Assembly: GCF_025961225.1 (NCBI RefSeq)
Contig: NZ_JAOQNG010000005.1
Coordinates: forward strand, 1 to 64,000
Direction of reading: 5' to 3'
DNA from: Azospirillum canadense
GTDB taxonomy: Bacteria; Pseudomonadota; Alphaproteobacteria; Azospirillales; Azospirillaceae
DNA length: 64,000 bases
Shown here: positions 34,020 through 43,335 of the stretch, one piece after another
Layout: every line of letters begins with the position of its first letter
Position numbering within the stretch: position 1 is the stretch's first letter
The notes under the pieces: model-generated
Told to the model about the DNA's origin: nothing
Databases searched by the model: none
The model's input: only the letters and a program-made list of their open reading frames with translations
Made by a program: the position numbers and the translations under genes

Positions 34020-34741
34020 CGTTGCGCCACCGTCGCCGCTTCGCTGGTCCGCCCAAACAGCGGCAGCGTCCGCACCGCGTCCCCCGCGGCCACCGTTCCG
34101 CTCTCCGCCGGTTGGCCTCCCACAGCGGGTGGCCGCGCCGGTCCCGCCGGTGCCCGGTCGGCAGCCTCCGCCACCGCGCGGGGGTGCACGGTCGACCGCA
34201 CCCGCGCGCCCTCCACGAACAGTCGCCGGTACTGCTTCACCAGGGCCGCTTGGTACTGCTCCTTGATGCCGGGCGTCGCCGAGTTGTACCGACCCATGGC
34301 GTCCCACAGGTCGCCCCTTGCGTCCCGTTTCTTCTCCGCCAGAATGTAGGCGCTCACGAAGATGTTGAAGCAGCCGTCGTCGCGGACCTTGCGAAACGTC
34401 TCGTCGGGCGACAGGCCGATCACGCGCGCCAGTTTCGGGATTTCTTTGCTGTTGATCTGGGCCGCGCCACAATCGACGCTCCCGTTCCGGTTCGGCGCCG
34501 CGCACTCCCCGACCTTGCCGCGCTCCTGCGCCAGGATCAGCGCGAGCGCCATCGGCGGGTGGCCGAACGCCACCGCCGCCTGCTCCAGGCACTCCATCGT
34601 CAACGGCTTGAGCCCCGTCCCGGACGCCGCGGCCACCGCCGCCGATCCGCCGGCGACCACGACGGCGCCCCCGGCCACCGCCGTCATCCGGGCCAGCGAC
34701 CACAGCGCCCGCCCGGCCGCGCGCACCACCGCCGGCCTCAT
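34016..34741 (-). CDS. pilT: Lytic transglycosylase of the transfer/pilus system
   Basis: Such enzymes open peptidoglycan locally for the transfer channel or pilus. The 241-residue protein has an N-terminal hydrophobic signal segment (~18-40). The SLT-type fold follows: PPMALALILAQERGKVGE with catalytic Glu73, NGSVDCGAAQINS, and GLSPDETFRKVRDDGCFNIFVSAYILAEKKRDARGDLWDAMGRYNSATPGIKEQYQAALVKQYRRL. The C-terminal ~60 residues are Pro/Ala-rich. The start overlaps the stop of the TraW-like gene by 4 bp. In IncI nomenclature PilT is the transglycosylase; VirB1 is the Ti counterpart. Confidence 0.83.
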   Translation of the reverse strand: MRPAVVRAAGRALWSLARMTAVAGGAVVVAGGSAAVAAASGTGLKPLTMECLEQAAVAFGHPPMALALILAQERGKVGECAAPNRNGSVDCGAAQINSKEIPKLARVIGLSPDETFRKVRDDGCFNIFVSAYILAEKKRDARGDLWDAMGRYNSATPGIKEQYQAALVKQYRRLFVEGARVRSTVHPRAVAEAADRAPAGPARPPAVGGQPAESGTVAAGDAVRTLPLFGRTSEAATVAQR

Positions 34742-35937
34742 CGGCTCAGTTTCCCGCTGTAGGCTTCCAGTTTGGGCTCCTGCAGCGTGGACACGATCGC
34801 GCCCAGCAACAGCACCGCCTGTTCGAGCAGGACCGTCGTCCGGTAACCCTGCTGGCGCCCGTCGGCCTCCAACGCGATCAGCTCGCGCAGCAGCGGTGCC
34901 GCATCCCCAAGCCCGGCAACGCGCGCCGAGTAGTTCGCGTTGAAGCGGTCGCGGTAGCGCATGCGGTCCATGTCCTCCTGCGACACGGCGGAGGCGGTCG
35001 GCAAGCCGGCTTCGCTGGCCAAGCTGTTGTAGTACCGCGCGTCCGCCGTCGGCTCGCGGCGCGTGACCAAGATGTCCGCCGCCACATCCTTGGCAAGGTT
35101 CTGCCGCGTCTCCGCCGCTCCGCGCGCCAGATACCGCTCACGGCCTTCCGGCAGCGCGAAATCCCGCTCGGTCAACGGCAAGGTCGGGACCGGCTGCGTC
35201 AGGTTCTGCGCAACCCAGGTCGCCTGCTTGCGGTCCATGTCATCCACCAGCCGCGCCACGGCCAGGATCGCGCCCGGTTCCCGATCGCCGTTGGGCCGTT
35301 TCCCGGCGTCCGCCCGCCCGCGGCACACCGGATCGTCCGGCGCACAGAACGTGTTCAACCGCTCGTCCGCGGTCCGGTTGACCTCCGTCGCCGCCGATCC
35401 CCCACCGCCGCCGGTTCCGCTGGTGCGGTTCGCGTTGGCTCGCGACCGCATCACGGCCGTCTGCACCGACTCCGCCGCCTGCGCCACGGCGATTGCGGAG
35501 CCCGTCGCCGTCTGGCAGAACGGCGTCGAATACTGGAACCGTTGTGCCGCCTCCACGCGGTCGCCCTGGATGAGCCGCTGCGTGTCCTGGTTGCTCACCG
35601 CCTCTTGCAGCAACCCCTGTCCCGCGATGGTGCCGCGGATGTTGCCGCTGATCTGCGCCGCCGCCCCCTGCAACGCCAGCACGAGCGCCGCCGTCTGCGC
35701 CGAGAACTCCGCCGCGATGTGCGCGTTCGTCGCCGCCGCGGTGTCGATGACCAGGCTCTGCGTGACCTCCGACGTGGCGAACACCGCCGCGGTCGCCGCC
35801 GCGCAGTCGCCACACACGGCCGCCGCGTCCCGCGGCGCTCCCAGCAACGCGCCGCCCGCCACCAGGGCCAGGCCCAGAGCCTGCGCCAGTCCCCGCGGCG
35901 CGGCCACCGCCCGTCGCATCACCCGTTTCATCGTCAT
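34738..35937 (-). CDS. traW: TraW-like secreted conjugation protein
   Basis: The 399-residue protein has a signal peptide ending near AAAVCGDCAAA. Most of it is helical, with AEFSAQTAALVLALQGAAAQISGNIRGTIAGQG near the N-terminus and four further cysteines (CQTATG, CAPDDPVC). Length and the early Ala-x-CxxC region with coiled helices fit TraW of IncI plasmids, a periplasmic protein essential for transfer. The assignment is by size, topology and order (after traU), so it is tentative. It overlaps both neighbours by 4 bp. Confidence 0.5.
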   Translation of the reverse strand: MTMKRVMRRAVAAPRGLAQALGLALVAGGALLGAPRDAAAVCGDCAAATAAVFATSEVTQSLVIDTAAATNAHIAAEFSAQTAALVLALQGAAAQISGNIRGTIAGQGLLQEAVSNQDTQRLIQGDRVEAAQRFQYSTPFCQTATGSAIAVAQAAESVQTAVMRSRANANRTSGTGGGGGSAATEVNRTADERLNTFCAPDDPVCRGRADAGKRPNGDREPGAILAVARLVDDMDRKQATWVAQNLTQPVPTLPLTERDFALPEGRERYLARGAAETRQNLAKDVAADILVTRREPTADARYYNSLASEAGLPTASAVSQEDMDRMRYRDRFNANYSARVAGLGDAAPLLRELIALEADGRQQGYRTTVLLEQAVLLLGAIVSTLQEPKLEAYSGKLSR

Positions 35938-36455
35938 GAGCCAAGCCCCATACTCTTCTTCATCGACTGGACGGCGTTGCGCTCGACGTCACCGCGGATG
36001 CACTCCTGGAACGCCGCGCTGAGATCCTGCATGATCCGGTTGACCCCGCCACGCAGCTTGTCCCGCGTCTGCGGGTCGATGGACTCCTCGCCGTTCGCGG
36101 GCTCCCCCGGAGCGCGCGGCGGCCGTCCGTTCTGCACCGCGCCCAGGTACGCCTGCCGGATCGTCGCATCGATCGTCTCCGGGTCGTACTTCCTCTCCCG
36201 AAGCTTCTTGGCCTGGCAGGCGCAGATCACCGACACGTCGACGCCGAACCCCAGCGTCTGCGGCAGGCTCTTGTTCCGCTCCACACACCTCTGGAGGAAG
36301 TCGCCACGCCCAGCGCCGCTCCCTCCCCCGGATCCGAAGCCCTGCGCGATGGCCACGGTCGGCGTCCCGCTCGCGACCGCCATCCCGACGGCCATGGCGG
36401 CGCCCAGCCCCCGCGTCCCCCGGCGCTCAGCGCCCCAGGATCGTCGTGAGAACAT
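35934..36455 (-). CDS. Secreted hypothetical protein with cysteine motifs (173 aa)
   Basis: Signal peptide AMAVGMAVASGTPTVAIAQ is followed by FLQRCVERNKSLPQTLGFGVDVSVICACQAKKLRERKYDPETIDATIRQAYLGAV and an amphipathic C-terminus with one more cysteine (FQECIRG). The CVERN…CAC pattern resembles small periplasmic disulfide proteins. It starts inside the end of the upstream gene (29-bp overlap) and ends 4 bp inside the TraW-like gene. Not in the standard IncI set under any name I can assign. The position implies a role in the periplasmic part of the channel. Confidence 0.55.
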   Translation of the reverse strand: MFSRRSWGAERRGTRGLGAAMAVGMAVASGTPTVAIAQGFGSGGGSGAGRGDFLQRCVERNKSLPQTLGFGVDVSVICACQAKKLRERKYDPETIDATIRQAYLGAVQNGRPPRAPGEPANGEESIDPQTRDKLRGGVNRIMQDLSAAFQECIRGDVERNAVQSMKKSMGLGS

Positions 36456-37185
36456 TGCTGCCCCCCATGCCTGTGTTCTTGGAGATGATCGGAGGGATCA
36501 CGCTCGCCGACGGCGATGTGTAAACGGTCCCGCCCGGCGTCCCGATGTTCACCAGCGGACCGCCCAGCGACGCGCAAAAGTCCGCGCCGCCGGCCCCGCC
36601 GTTCATGCCGGGCAGCGAGATGCCGACGCCGCACGGCACGACGTCGTTGAGGAACGCAATGGAGTTGAACGCCACCGCGACGACCCGGTTGAACTGGTCG
36701 GAGATGAACTGGCAGATCAGACCTTCGGCGAAGTTCAGGATGCCGTTGACGATGGTCTGCAGCGCCCACGGCCCGGCGTTGGAAAAAATGTCCAGGCCCG
36801 ACAGCATGCTGATCAGCGTTGAGATGCACGCCGACATGATTTTTCCCGGCGGCTGCCGCTCCGAGCGCGAGATGGTCAGCGCGTTCCGCATCCCCGCCGC
36901 GTAGGCGGCCCCGTGCGCCTGCTGGACCGTCGGCGCGCACCCGGCCTGCGCCGCCGGCGCCCCCGGCACCGTCGCCCCGCCCTGCCACAGGCCGCCGCCG
37001 ATGCCCGTCACCGCCGGCGGCGCGTACAGGTCGCCGATGCCGCCGGCCAGAACCGCCCGCGGCACCACCGCCCCGACGCTCGCCACCGCGATGACCAGGA
37101 CCGCCGCCAGCAGGCGCGCGACCGTCGCCCCGACCATCCGTCGCAGCCCCCCACCCATCACTCCCGCGCCGCGTCTGCCGCTCAT
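36427..37185 (-). CDS. Secreted/membrane hypothetical protein of the tra operon (252 aa)
   Basis: Start ATG 37185. The signal is RLLAAVLVIAVASVGAVVPRAVLAGG. The mature part contains CAPTVQQAHGAAYAAGMRNALTISRSERQPPGKIMSACISTLISMLSGLDIFSNAGPWALQTIVNGILNFAEGLICQFISDQFNRVVAVAFNSIAFLNDVVPCG. The four cysteines and amphipathic hydrophobic stretches suggest a periplasmic or outer-membrane-associated protein. It lies between traU and the TraW-like gene, where R64 has traV. I do not recognise it. TraV replacement is an inference from position. Confidence 0.55.
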   Translation of the reverse strand: MSGRRGAGVMGGGLRRMVGATVARLLAAVLVIAVASVGAVVPRAVLAGGIGDLYAPPAVTGIGGGLWQGGATVPGAPAAQAGCAPTVQQAHGAAYAAGMRNALTISRSERQPPGKIMSACISTLISMLSGLDIFSNAGPWALQTIVNGILNFAEGLICQFISDQFNRVVAVAFNSIAFLNDVVPCGVGISLPGMNGGAGGADFCASLGGPLVNIGTPGGTVYTSPSASVIPPIISKNTGMGGSNVLTTILGR

Positions 37186-37270
37186 CCCATCGTCCTCACA
37201 TCGGTTGTTCCCGGCCGGACCGTCGCGCCGGCCCGGCGCGGCGGGCCCCAGCGGAGGCCGCGGCGCCGGC

Positions 37271-40200
37271 TCACGCGGCCCGACCCGGCGACGCCGGCCC
37301 AAAGACCGCGGGGCCGGACGCCAGCATCCGCTCCCGGTCCATCGCCACCAGTTCCGCGACAAGGCCATCGATCACCTTCGCCTCTTCAGCGCCGTCCATG
37401 TCGCCGCGCTCGACCGCGCGCGTTATCCGCAACTCGATTTCCTTTTCCGCGCCATGCTGCCGGAACGGTTCGTACGCCGCAAGCAGCATCACCGCCCGGC
37501 TGAACGAGCGGACCCGGTCGGTGAGCTTGCGCCGCAGTTGGACCTCCTGCGGGTTGGTGGCGACGGCCCACAGTTCGACGGGCGACATGGCGTTGTAGAT
37601 CAACTGCGCGTACCGCCCGCGCTTGGTGTTGGTGATGGAGAACACCGGCACGCCGAGCTTCGGATCGCGCTTGCCCAGCGTGCCCAGGGCGTCCCGGTGC
37701 GCCTCGTCCAACCCAAACAGCGCGCACAGGTCGTTCTTGAACTTGTCGGTCGTCGCCGAAATCACCGTGACGCTGGACGCCAGCTCGCGCATGTCGTCGT
37801 CGAAATCGCGCAGGACGTGGGACGCCAGATGGATGCGGATCCGGTACTTCGGCCCTTTGCGCGCCATCTTCTTGATGGCGTCCCGCGTCGCCGGCGCGCC
37901 GCCGGTCTCGTGGAACTCGTCGGCCACCAGGACTTTCGGCGTCGCCGCGACGTCCTCCGCCACGCGCAGATGGTGCTCGCGGTACAGCGGGGGTATGGTC
38001 CGGTTCGCGGCGACGTCCCGCGGCTCCGTCCACCAGGTTCGCGTGAAGGCGACGATGGTCCAGGTGTAGACCACGGCCGTCTGCTTGCGCGCGGCGTCGC
38101 TGTCGCCCTTGCCCACAACGTCCTGCAGGTCGAGCGCGATCACGCGGGCCGACGGCTCAAAGCGCGTCGGCCCCTTGCAGAACACGAACTGGCCGAGCGC
38201 CGTCTTCAGCCCGATGCTGACCAGATCGATCAGGCGCCCGTCGGCGTGCTTGGCGAAGTCCTTGCCGATGCTGTCGTCGCTCAGCAGCCGTTCGAGATCT
38301 TCGGCGACCGGCACCGCGTAGCGTTGCGCCCGCTTCGATTCCTCGACACACCCGGCCTCGAACAGGCGATCCACGATCCACCACCAGGGCATCGCCGCGC
38401 CGTTCGGCAAGCGGGTCGCGATGCCCGCGCGGGCGATGGCTCCGTCGACCGCCGGGTCGCGCCCTGCCTGGTAGGGGTACGAATCGCCGTTGTGGTTGGC
38501 GTCGTCGCGCAGGCGGTAGGCATCCTCGATCAAGCGCAGGATCAGGTCGCTCAACCCCTCCGGCGCGTGCCTGGCCTCCGCCGGCATGACGAGAGCGATG
38601 AACGCCTCCTGGATCATCGCCAGGTGATCGGCCGGCGGGCGCCGGCACCCCGGCGGCGTGTCCAGAATGTTGATGGCATGCTCGGCGTCGTTGCGCATTT
38701 TCGCGTGCGCCACCAGATGCCGCCGCTTCGGCGGCAGGGCTTCCTTGAGCGTCTCGATGATGCCGAGCGAGCCGAAGCCCACGTCGGGAAAGAACACGAA
38801 CGGCAGCCGGTCCGTCCCGCTCGCCAGGATGTTGCCGAACACCTTGCGCGCCAGCCACGCCGACTTGCCCGACCGCATGACCGCGATCACGATCTCGAAG
38901 CAGTAGGCGACCTCCGCGGACCCCTCCTCAATCGGGTAGATCGCCCCGTCCGGGGTCAGGCAGGGCACCGCCCCGTGGCGCCAGGGCGACGCCGCGCGGC
39001 GTGGCATCATGGTCAGCGCCTCGGCCAGCGGCGCGTAGCCCTGCACCGCCGTGCTCTCCAGCGACAGGCCCAACGCCGACGACAGCGCTCCCTGCACCGG
39101 GTCCCCGCACATCGTCCGCGCCTGCATGGATCCCCACTGCTCGACGCAACGCTTCAATTCCGCCATCCGCATCCGCAGCACCTTCCGATGCTCCGGATGG
39201 TCCACCGACACCCAGGTCGCAAACGACAGTTGCCACGTCACGCAGCCGTCCTCCGACGCCCGCTCGCGCACCCGGTCCAACGCTTTCATGATCTTGCGAT
39301 TCAGGCCGCCCAGCAACGCCGCGAAGGTCGACGCCAGATGCAACAGCGCCTGCCCGATCCCGGACTGCTTCGTCCCGCCCGAGCGCATCTTCATGCTCAT
39401 GCGGAACGGCACGCCGCCGCCGCCGGCCCGGGCCAGCCGGTCCCGCAGCTGGGCGAAGTCCTGCGGCGCGTGCGGCCCGACCACGACGTCCACCGACGCC
39501 ACCAGACGCGATCCGAACCGCGCCACCTCCCAGTCGACCCGGTCCACCGACCACGCCCCGGCCGTCAACTGCCGCCCGACTTTGGGCCAGATGATCGCGC
39601 TCGGATCCGCCTCCGCGTCGTCGGGCACCATCACCGGCGCTGGATCGCCCGGCAGCACCAAGCGGAACCCGTCCGCCTTCTCGCCCGGCCACAGGCTCTC
39701 GAAGATGTCCCGCCCAGCGTCGTGGACCGCGAGCACATCCACCTCGACGCCCACGCCGCTCAGCGCCGCCCGCCAAGCCGACACGAAGCCGTCATGCCGG
39801 TTGCGCAGCGTGGTCAGCGCGCGCAGCGGGTTCTGCGCATCCCGTGCCCGCCGGAACGGCCAAGCCTTGAGCGGCCCGGCCGCCGCCGCCAGGGCCTCCT
39901 TCTGCTCGGCCGGCGCCATCACCCACGGCATGGTCCACAGCGCCACGTGGCAGGTCTCGCTGCAGGAGCGCTCGGCCAGGAAGGCCTCCTGCGCATCGTG
40001 GATCGCCCGCATGTCGAGCCCGATGCTCGTCGCCGCGGCCCGCGCCCCGCGCATCTGGTCCGCCACGGCATCACCACCGCGATCCGGATCGCGGCAGTAG
40101 TGGACCTCGACTCCGTAGCCCACATCCGCCATCGTCGACCGCAGATCCTTCACGAGCGCCGCCACGTCCCGGCGACGATCGGCCGCGGACTTGAGGTCGC

Positions 40201-40366
40201 GCGTGCCCCTCACCCGGAGCACCGTCATCAACGCCCGGTTCCGCCCCACGAACGAGGGGCCGTCGTACGGCTCGTCCGCCGTCTCCAGTTCAACGTAGTG
40301 CTCCAGCGGCCGCTCCAGCGCATCCGCCCCTTGACCCGCCAACGACCGCAAAAGCCCAAGAATCAC
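37271..40366 (-). CDS. traU: TraU/DotO-family ATPase of the conjugation system
   Basis: DotO/TraU is the large VirB4-type ATPase of type IVB systems, at the cytoplasmic face of the channel. I chose the GTG start at 40366 because of a strong ribosome site (ggaggagggtgac). The protein is 1031 residues, as in the family. The degenerate Walker A is AVMRSGKSA (Gly-Lys-Ser at 500-502) and the Walker B strand is PKVLVADEFHE. A large N-terminal domain holds RGTRDLKSAADRRRDVAALVKDLRSTMADVGYGVEVHYCRDPDRGG. Gene order traR-traU agrees with IncI. Confidence 0.85.
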   Translation of the reverse strand: MILGLLRSLAGQGADALERPLEHYVELETADEPYDGPSFVGRNRALMTVLRVRGTRDLKSAADRRRDVAALVKDLRSTMADVGYGVEVHYCRDPDRGGDAVADQMRGARAAATSIGLDMRAIHDAQEAFLAERSCSETCHVALWTMPWVMAPAEQKEALAAAAGPLKAWPFRRARDAQNPLRALTTLRNRHDGFVSAWRAALSGVGVEVDVLAVHDAGRDIFESLWPGEKADGFRLVLPGDPAPVMVPDDAEADPSAIIWPKVGRQLTAGAWSVDRVDWEVARFGSRLVASVDVVVGPHAPQDFAQLRDRLARAGGGGVPFRMSMKMRSGGTKQSGIGQALLHLASTFAALLGGLNRKIMKALDRVRERASEDGCVTWQLSFATWVSVDHPEHRKVLRMRMAELKRCVEQWGSMQARTMCGDPVQGALSSALGLSLESTAVQGYAPLAEALTMMPRRAASPWRHGAVPCLTPDGAIYPIEEGSAEVAYCFEIVIAVMRSGKSAWLARKVFGNILASGTDRLPFVFFPDVGFGSLGIIETLKEALPPKRRHLVAHAKMRNDAEHAINILDTPPGCRRPPADHLAMIQEAFIALVMPAEARHAPEGLSDLILRLIEDAYRLRDDANHNGDSYPYQAGRDPAVDGAIARAGIATRLPNGAAMPWWWIVDRLFEAGCVEESKRAQRYAVPVAEDLERLLSDDSIGKDFAKHADGRLIDLVSIGLKTALGQFVFCKGPTRFEPSARVIALDLQDVVGKGDSDAARKQTAVVYTWTIVAFTRTWWTEPRDVAANRTIPPLYREHHLRVAEDVAATPKVLVADEFHETGGAPATRDAIKKMARKGPKYRIRIHLASHVLRDFDDDMRELASSVTVISATTDKFKNDLCALFGLDEAHRDALGTLGKRDPKLGVPVFSITNTKRGRYAQLIYNAMSPVELWAVATNPQEVQLRRKLTDRVRSFSRAVMLLAAYEPFRQHGAEKEIELRITRAVERGDMDGAEEAKVIDGLVAELVAMDRERMLASGPAVFGPASPGRAA

Positions 40367-40459
40367 GTCACCCTCCTCCGCCAACCGCCCGCCCCTGTGT
40401 CCGGGCCAGGGCGCCAGACCGGCGGCCCCCTGGCCCAAACACCCGCGGCCGCACGCCCG

Positions 40460-40852
40460 TCAACCCGCCGCCGGCGTGAGCGCCGCGATCAGCCCGGAGA
40501 GGCCGAGGGTGGCCATCGAGGCGCCCAGGCCCAGCACAGAGCCCTTGTTGTCGGCCACCCGGCCGCCGTCCTGCATCCCCTCGTAGAGCTTCCACCCGCT
40601 GACCGCGGTCCCGAACGCGCCAAACCCGAACATCGCCTTGATCAGCGGACCGTTTCCCGACCAGATGTCGAAATCGTTGACCCGCCCGTCCACCCAGGTC
40701 TTGAACGCCGCATGCGCCGGGTCGCTCGCCCCCATCACCGCCATCGGCACGCTGTACAGCGCCGCGTACAGGGCCGCCTGCACCAGTGCGCTGCCCTGCG
40801 CCTTGCGGGCGGCGGTCGTCATGATCGTCGTGATGTTCACGGGATGCTCCAT
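40460..40852 (-). CDS. traR: TraR/IcmD-like small membrane protein
   Basis: The 130-residue protein has an N-terminal hydrophobic region (GSALVQAALYAALYSVPMAVMG) and further hydrophobic helices (GPLIKAMFGFGAFGTAVSGWKLYEGMQ and GLGASMATLGLSGLIAALTP). In the order traQ-traR-traU of IncI plasmids, this fits TraR, related to IcmD/DotP of the Dot/Icm system. The start (40852) is 3 bp beyond the traQ stop. The sequence is short, so the identity rests on size, topology and order. Confidence 0.65.
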   Translation of the reverse strand: MEHPVNITTIMTTAARKAQGSALVQAALYAALYSVPMAVMGASDPAHAAFKTWVDGRVNDFDIWSGNGPLIKAMFGFGAFGTAVSGWKLYEGMQDGGRVADNKGSVLGLGASMATLGLSGLIAALTPAAG

Positions 40853-40855
40853 CGA

Positions 40856-41407
40856 TTATTGAAAAATGTTGAGGTTCATCGCCGACGCGAGTTCGGCGAC
40901 GGGTTTCGACAGGTCCGCCAGGACCGCGCCGAGAAACAGGAGCGCAACGACCTTCCGCTCGCTCGTCTCCGAGCGCCCGCGGCCGAGGTCGTACGCCGCG
41001 AAGAGGCCGCGCAGCTGGGTGATCCGCCCCACCACGGACAGGAAGGTGAAGACCGCCGTCAGCAACGCGTTCCCACTCGCCACCGCGCCCGCCGCGGCGG
41101 CCCCGCCAAGGTTCGCCTGAACCTGCAGGACCGCGTAGCCGTCCGCGGAGCCGCCGTCGGTGAACGGCACGCCCCCCATCGAGGCGGTGAACCCGGCGAA
41201 GCCCAGCAAGGCGCTCGCCACCACATACTCGACCGCGATCTGCCGCCCCGTCACGTCTCCGTTGAACTGGGCCCGCTCGTAGGCGTGCCACGACGCGACG
41301 GCCGCGTACCAGGACCCGGCCGCCGTGGCCACCACGATGACGACACCGGACAAAGCCGCCGTTATGTCGCCAAGCAGCGCCAGGATTGCGGCATCGCCAC
41401 CGCCCAT
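40856..41407 (-). CDS. traQ: TraQ/IcmC-like membrane protein
   Basis: The 183-residue protein is mostly hydrophobic, with about four membrane segments (IVVATAAGSWYAAVASWHAY, VEYVVASALLGFAGFTASMGG, GNALLTAVFTFLSVVG and VVALLFLGAVLADL). IcmC/DotE and TraQ are four-helix inner-membrane proteins found at this place (dotF-icmC-icmD). The start is 39 bp after traP and the stop is 3 bp before traR. Assignment is by topology and order. Confidence 0.6.
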   Translation of the reverse strand: MGGGDAAILALLGDITAALSGVVIVVATAAGSWYAAVASWHAYERAQFNGDVTGRQIAVEYVVASALLGFAGFTASMGGVPFTDGGSADGYAVLQVQANLGGAAAAGAVASGNALLTAVFTFLSVVGRITQLRGLFAAYDLGRGRSETSERKVVALLFLGAVLADLSKPVAELASAMNLNIFQ

Positions 41408-41445
41408 CGTCGCCCCCTCTCTCCCGTCGTCCGAGCGCCGCCGAA

Positions 41446-43335
41446 TCAGCCGCCGTGTGGCATGCGCAGCGTGCCGCTTGCCCCGCGCACGACCCAGTCA
41501 TGGGCGTCCGCGAAGATCGCCGTCACCCGGCCGATGCACGGTGCCTTCTGCCCGACCTCCACCTGCTGAGCGTCCCGCCCGCGGTTGGATATCCACGCCA
41601 CACCGCCGGCGCCGCCGAAGGTCGCGTCCGTGGCGCCGTGCAACCGGCACCCCCGCCCCGCCACGTCCCGCTCCGCCGCCGTGGCCCGCGCCTCGGCGAC
41701 CGCGGGCCGCCGCGCCGGCGCCGCGGGACCCGCGCCGGGCGCCGCCTCGGCGACCGCGGGCTTTCCGGCGTGTTTCTTGCGCGCCGCCTCGTCGGCCGCC
41801 GCCCGCGCCACCTCCTTAGCCGCCTCCGGATTGACGCCGCCGGTCTTCGCCGCCGCGGTCGTCGGCTTGGTCCCGCCGGCCTGTTCCACGGCGTCCATCC
41901 GCGTCGCGACCGCCGCGATGTCCCGCCGCAGCGCGTCCACGTCCGCCCCCGGCCTGGCCGCATCGATCTTGGCGTTCAACGCCGCCACCTGGGCCGAGAG
42001 CCCCTCGACCAGACGCTTCAAATCGTCGCCGCCCACGGGCGCGGCCATCATCGACGACGCCCCGCCGGCGGCCACCGCCGGCAGAGCCGCCGCGGCCCCG
42101 CCAGCGGATCCTGTCGCCGGCGCGACCGCGGGCATAGCCGGAGGAGCCGCAGACACCGACACACCGCCCGCCGCGGCGCCGGCGTCGGCTCCCACGATTG
42201 CAAACGCATCGGTCGGCGGCACAGGCCGGTTCACCCCGGCCGGAACGGCACGGCCGCCCGCACCTCCCTCGGCGCTCATCACCGCCGGCGCAACCGGTGC
42301 TTGGCGATCTGACGCCGGATCGGCGCCAGGAGCGCCCCAGCCACCAGCCCCACCACCAGAATTGTGAGCATGCCCGGCCACCATCGCTGTCATCGGATCC
42401 ACCGGAATCGCGCGCCGTCCGGTCAGGCCGCCCTCCGGCAGGTCGGCCTGATCCAACGCCACCTCGGCGCTCTTGCCGGCACTCTTGAAAAAGATGGCGT
42501 GGCCGCCGAACGCCACCATCCCGGCGCCGAGGGCCGCGATCAGGCCGAACCCGATCCGGGCCCCGAGCGCCATTGGCCTTTTCGGCCGCCCGGCCGGCGG
42601 CACGACCACGTCCTCCAAGCCGTCGTCCATTCCGGCGACCAACGCCTCCTCGCCGTCGTCCTCGGCCGCGTCGTCATGTCCGGCGCCGGGGTCCGCGGTC
42701 GCATGCTCCTCATCCCACGTCGCGTCCCACGCGGCGTGACGGTGCGCGTCGCCGCCTTGCGCGCCGCGCTCCTCGTTGTCCGTCCCGTGGGCACGCGCGT
42801 CCTCTTGCTCAGGCGCGTTGCCCTCCCCGTTCGCATACTCCGGGTGGCCCGCGCTCCCATACCCGTCGTGCGTCCCGTTGCCGCCGCCGGGCGCCTGTCC
42901 ATAATCCGCGTGCGGATCGTGCCCCGCCCACGCTGCCGGGCCCGGCGCCGCCATCTCCGCGTCGCCGTGCACCCCGCCATAGGCGGCGCCTGGACCCGCC
43001 GCCGGATGCTCGACCGCGGTTCCCTCGACGATCATCCGGGCATCGGCCCCCGCGCCGTAGGACGGGTCATGGTGGGCATCGGGGCTGTGCTCCGGGCCGC
43101 CCTGCCCCGCGACGTTCCAGGCGCCGCCCGGGCGCTGCGCCGGCCAGGCAATGCCGCCGGCAACCGTCCCGCCCGCGGCCCCAAGCGGCAACGACATGCG
43201 CTGAAAGGCCCCATACGGCCCTCCGGTCCCGGCGCCATGACCCGCCGCGGCGCCCGTGCCCGCATGACCGTGTTCGGCGTCCCCCTGCATCCCGGTCGCG
43301 CCAACGGTCTGGTGATCGTGATGCTGGTCGCTCAT
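41446..43335 (-). CDS. traP: TraP/DotF-like inner-membrane protein with long polar N-terminus
   Basis: The 629-residue protein is far longer than R64 TraP (~237 residues). The first ~250 residues are His/Gly/Asp/Glu/Ala-rich (starts MSDQHHDHQTVGATGMQGDAEHGHAGTG) and predicted disordered. Then comes a membrane helix (~253-280), an Ala/Pro-rich region, a coiled coil (~440-475, LVEGLSAQVAALNAKIDAARPG) and a C-terminal PilP-like small beta domain (~565-629, AWISNRGRDAQQVEVGQKAPCIGRVTAIFADAHDWVVRGASGTLRMPHG). The core layout (helix, coiled coil, PilP-like end) fits DotF/TraP. The long His-rich cytoplasmic part is an addition. Confidence 0.7.
   Translation of the reverse strand: MSDQHHDHQTVGATGMQGDAEHGHAGTGAAAGHGAGTGGPYGAFQRMSLPLGAAGGTVAGGIAWPAQRPGGAWNVAGQGGPEHSPDAHHDPSYGAGADARMIVEGTAVEHPAAGPGAAYGGVHGDAEMAAPGPAAWAGHDPHADYGQAPGGGNGTHDGYGSAGHPEYANGEGNAPEQEDARAHGTDNEERGAQGGDAHRHAAWDATWDEEHATADPGAGHDDAAEDDGEEALVAGMDDGLEDVVVPPAGRPKRPMALGARIGFGLIAALGAGMVAFGGHAIFFKSAGKSAEVALDQADLPEGGLTGRRAIPVDPMTAMVAGHAHNSGGGAGGWGAPGADPASDRQAPVAPAVMSAEGGAGGRAVPAGVNRPVPPTDAFAIVGADAGAAAGGVSVSAAPPAMPAVAPATGSAGGAAAALPAVAAGGASSMMAAPVGGDDLKRLVEGLSAQVAALNAKIDAARPGADVDALRRDIAAVATRMDAVEQAGGTKPTTAAAKTGGVNPEAAKEVARAAADEAARKKHAGKPAVAEAAPGAGPAAPARRPAVAEARATAAERDVAGRGCRLHGATDATFGGAGGVAWISNRGRDAQQVEVGQKAPCIGRVTAIFADAHDWVVRGASGTLRMPHGG

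Noticed and set aside
32955..34349. A long plus-strand frame with a signal-like start near 33070
   Set aside because: It is largely antisense to the prepilin peptidase and transglycosylase genes and is Arg/Pro/His-rich. No ribosome site or domain supports it.
37001..41569. A plus-strand frame of 1522 codons antisense to traU, traR and traQ
   Set aside because: It is Arg/His/Pro-rich and follows from the high GC at third positions of the minus-strand genes, which carry clear motifs (Walker boxes, membrane helices).
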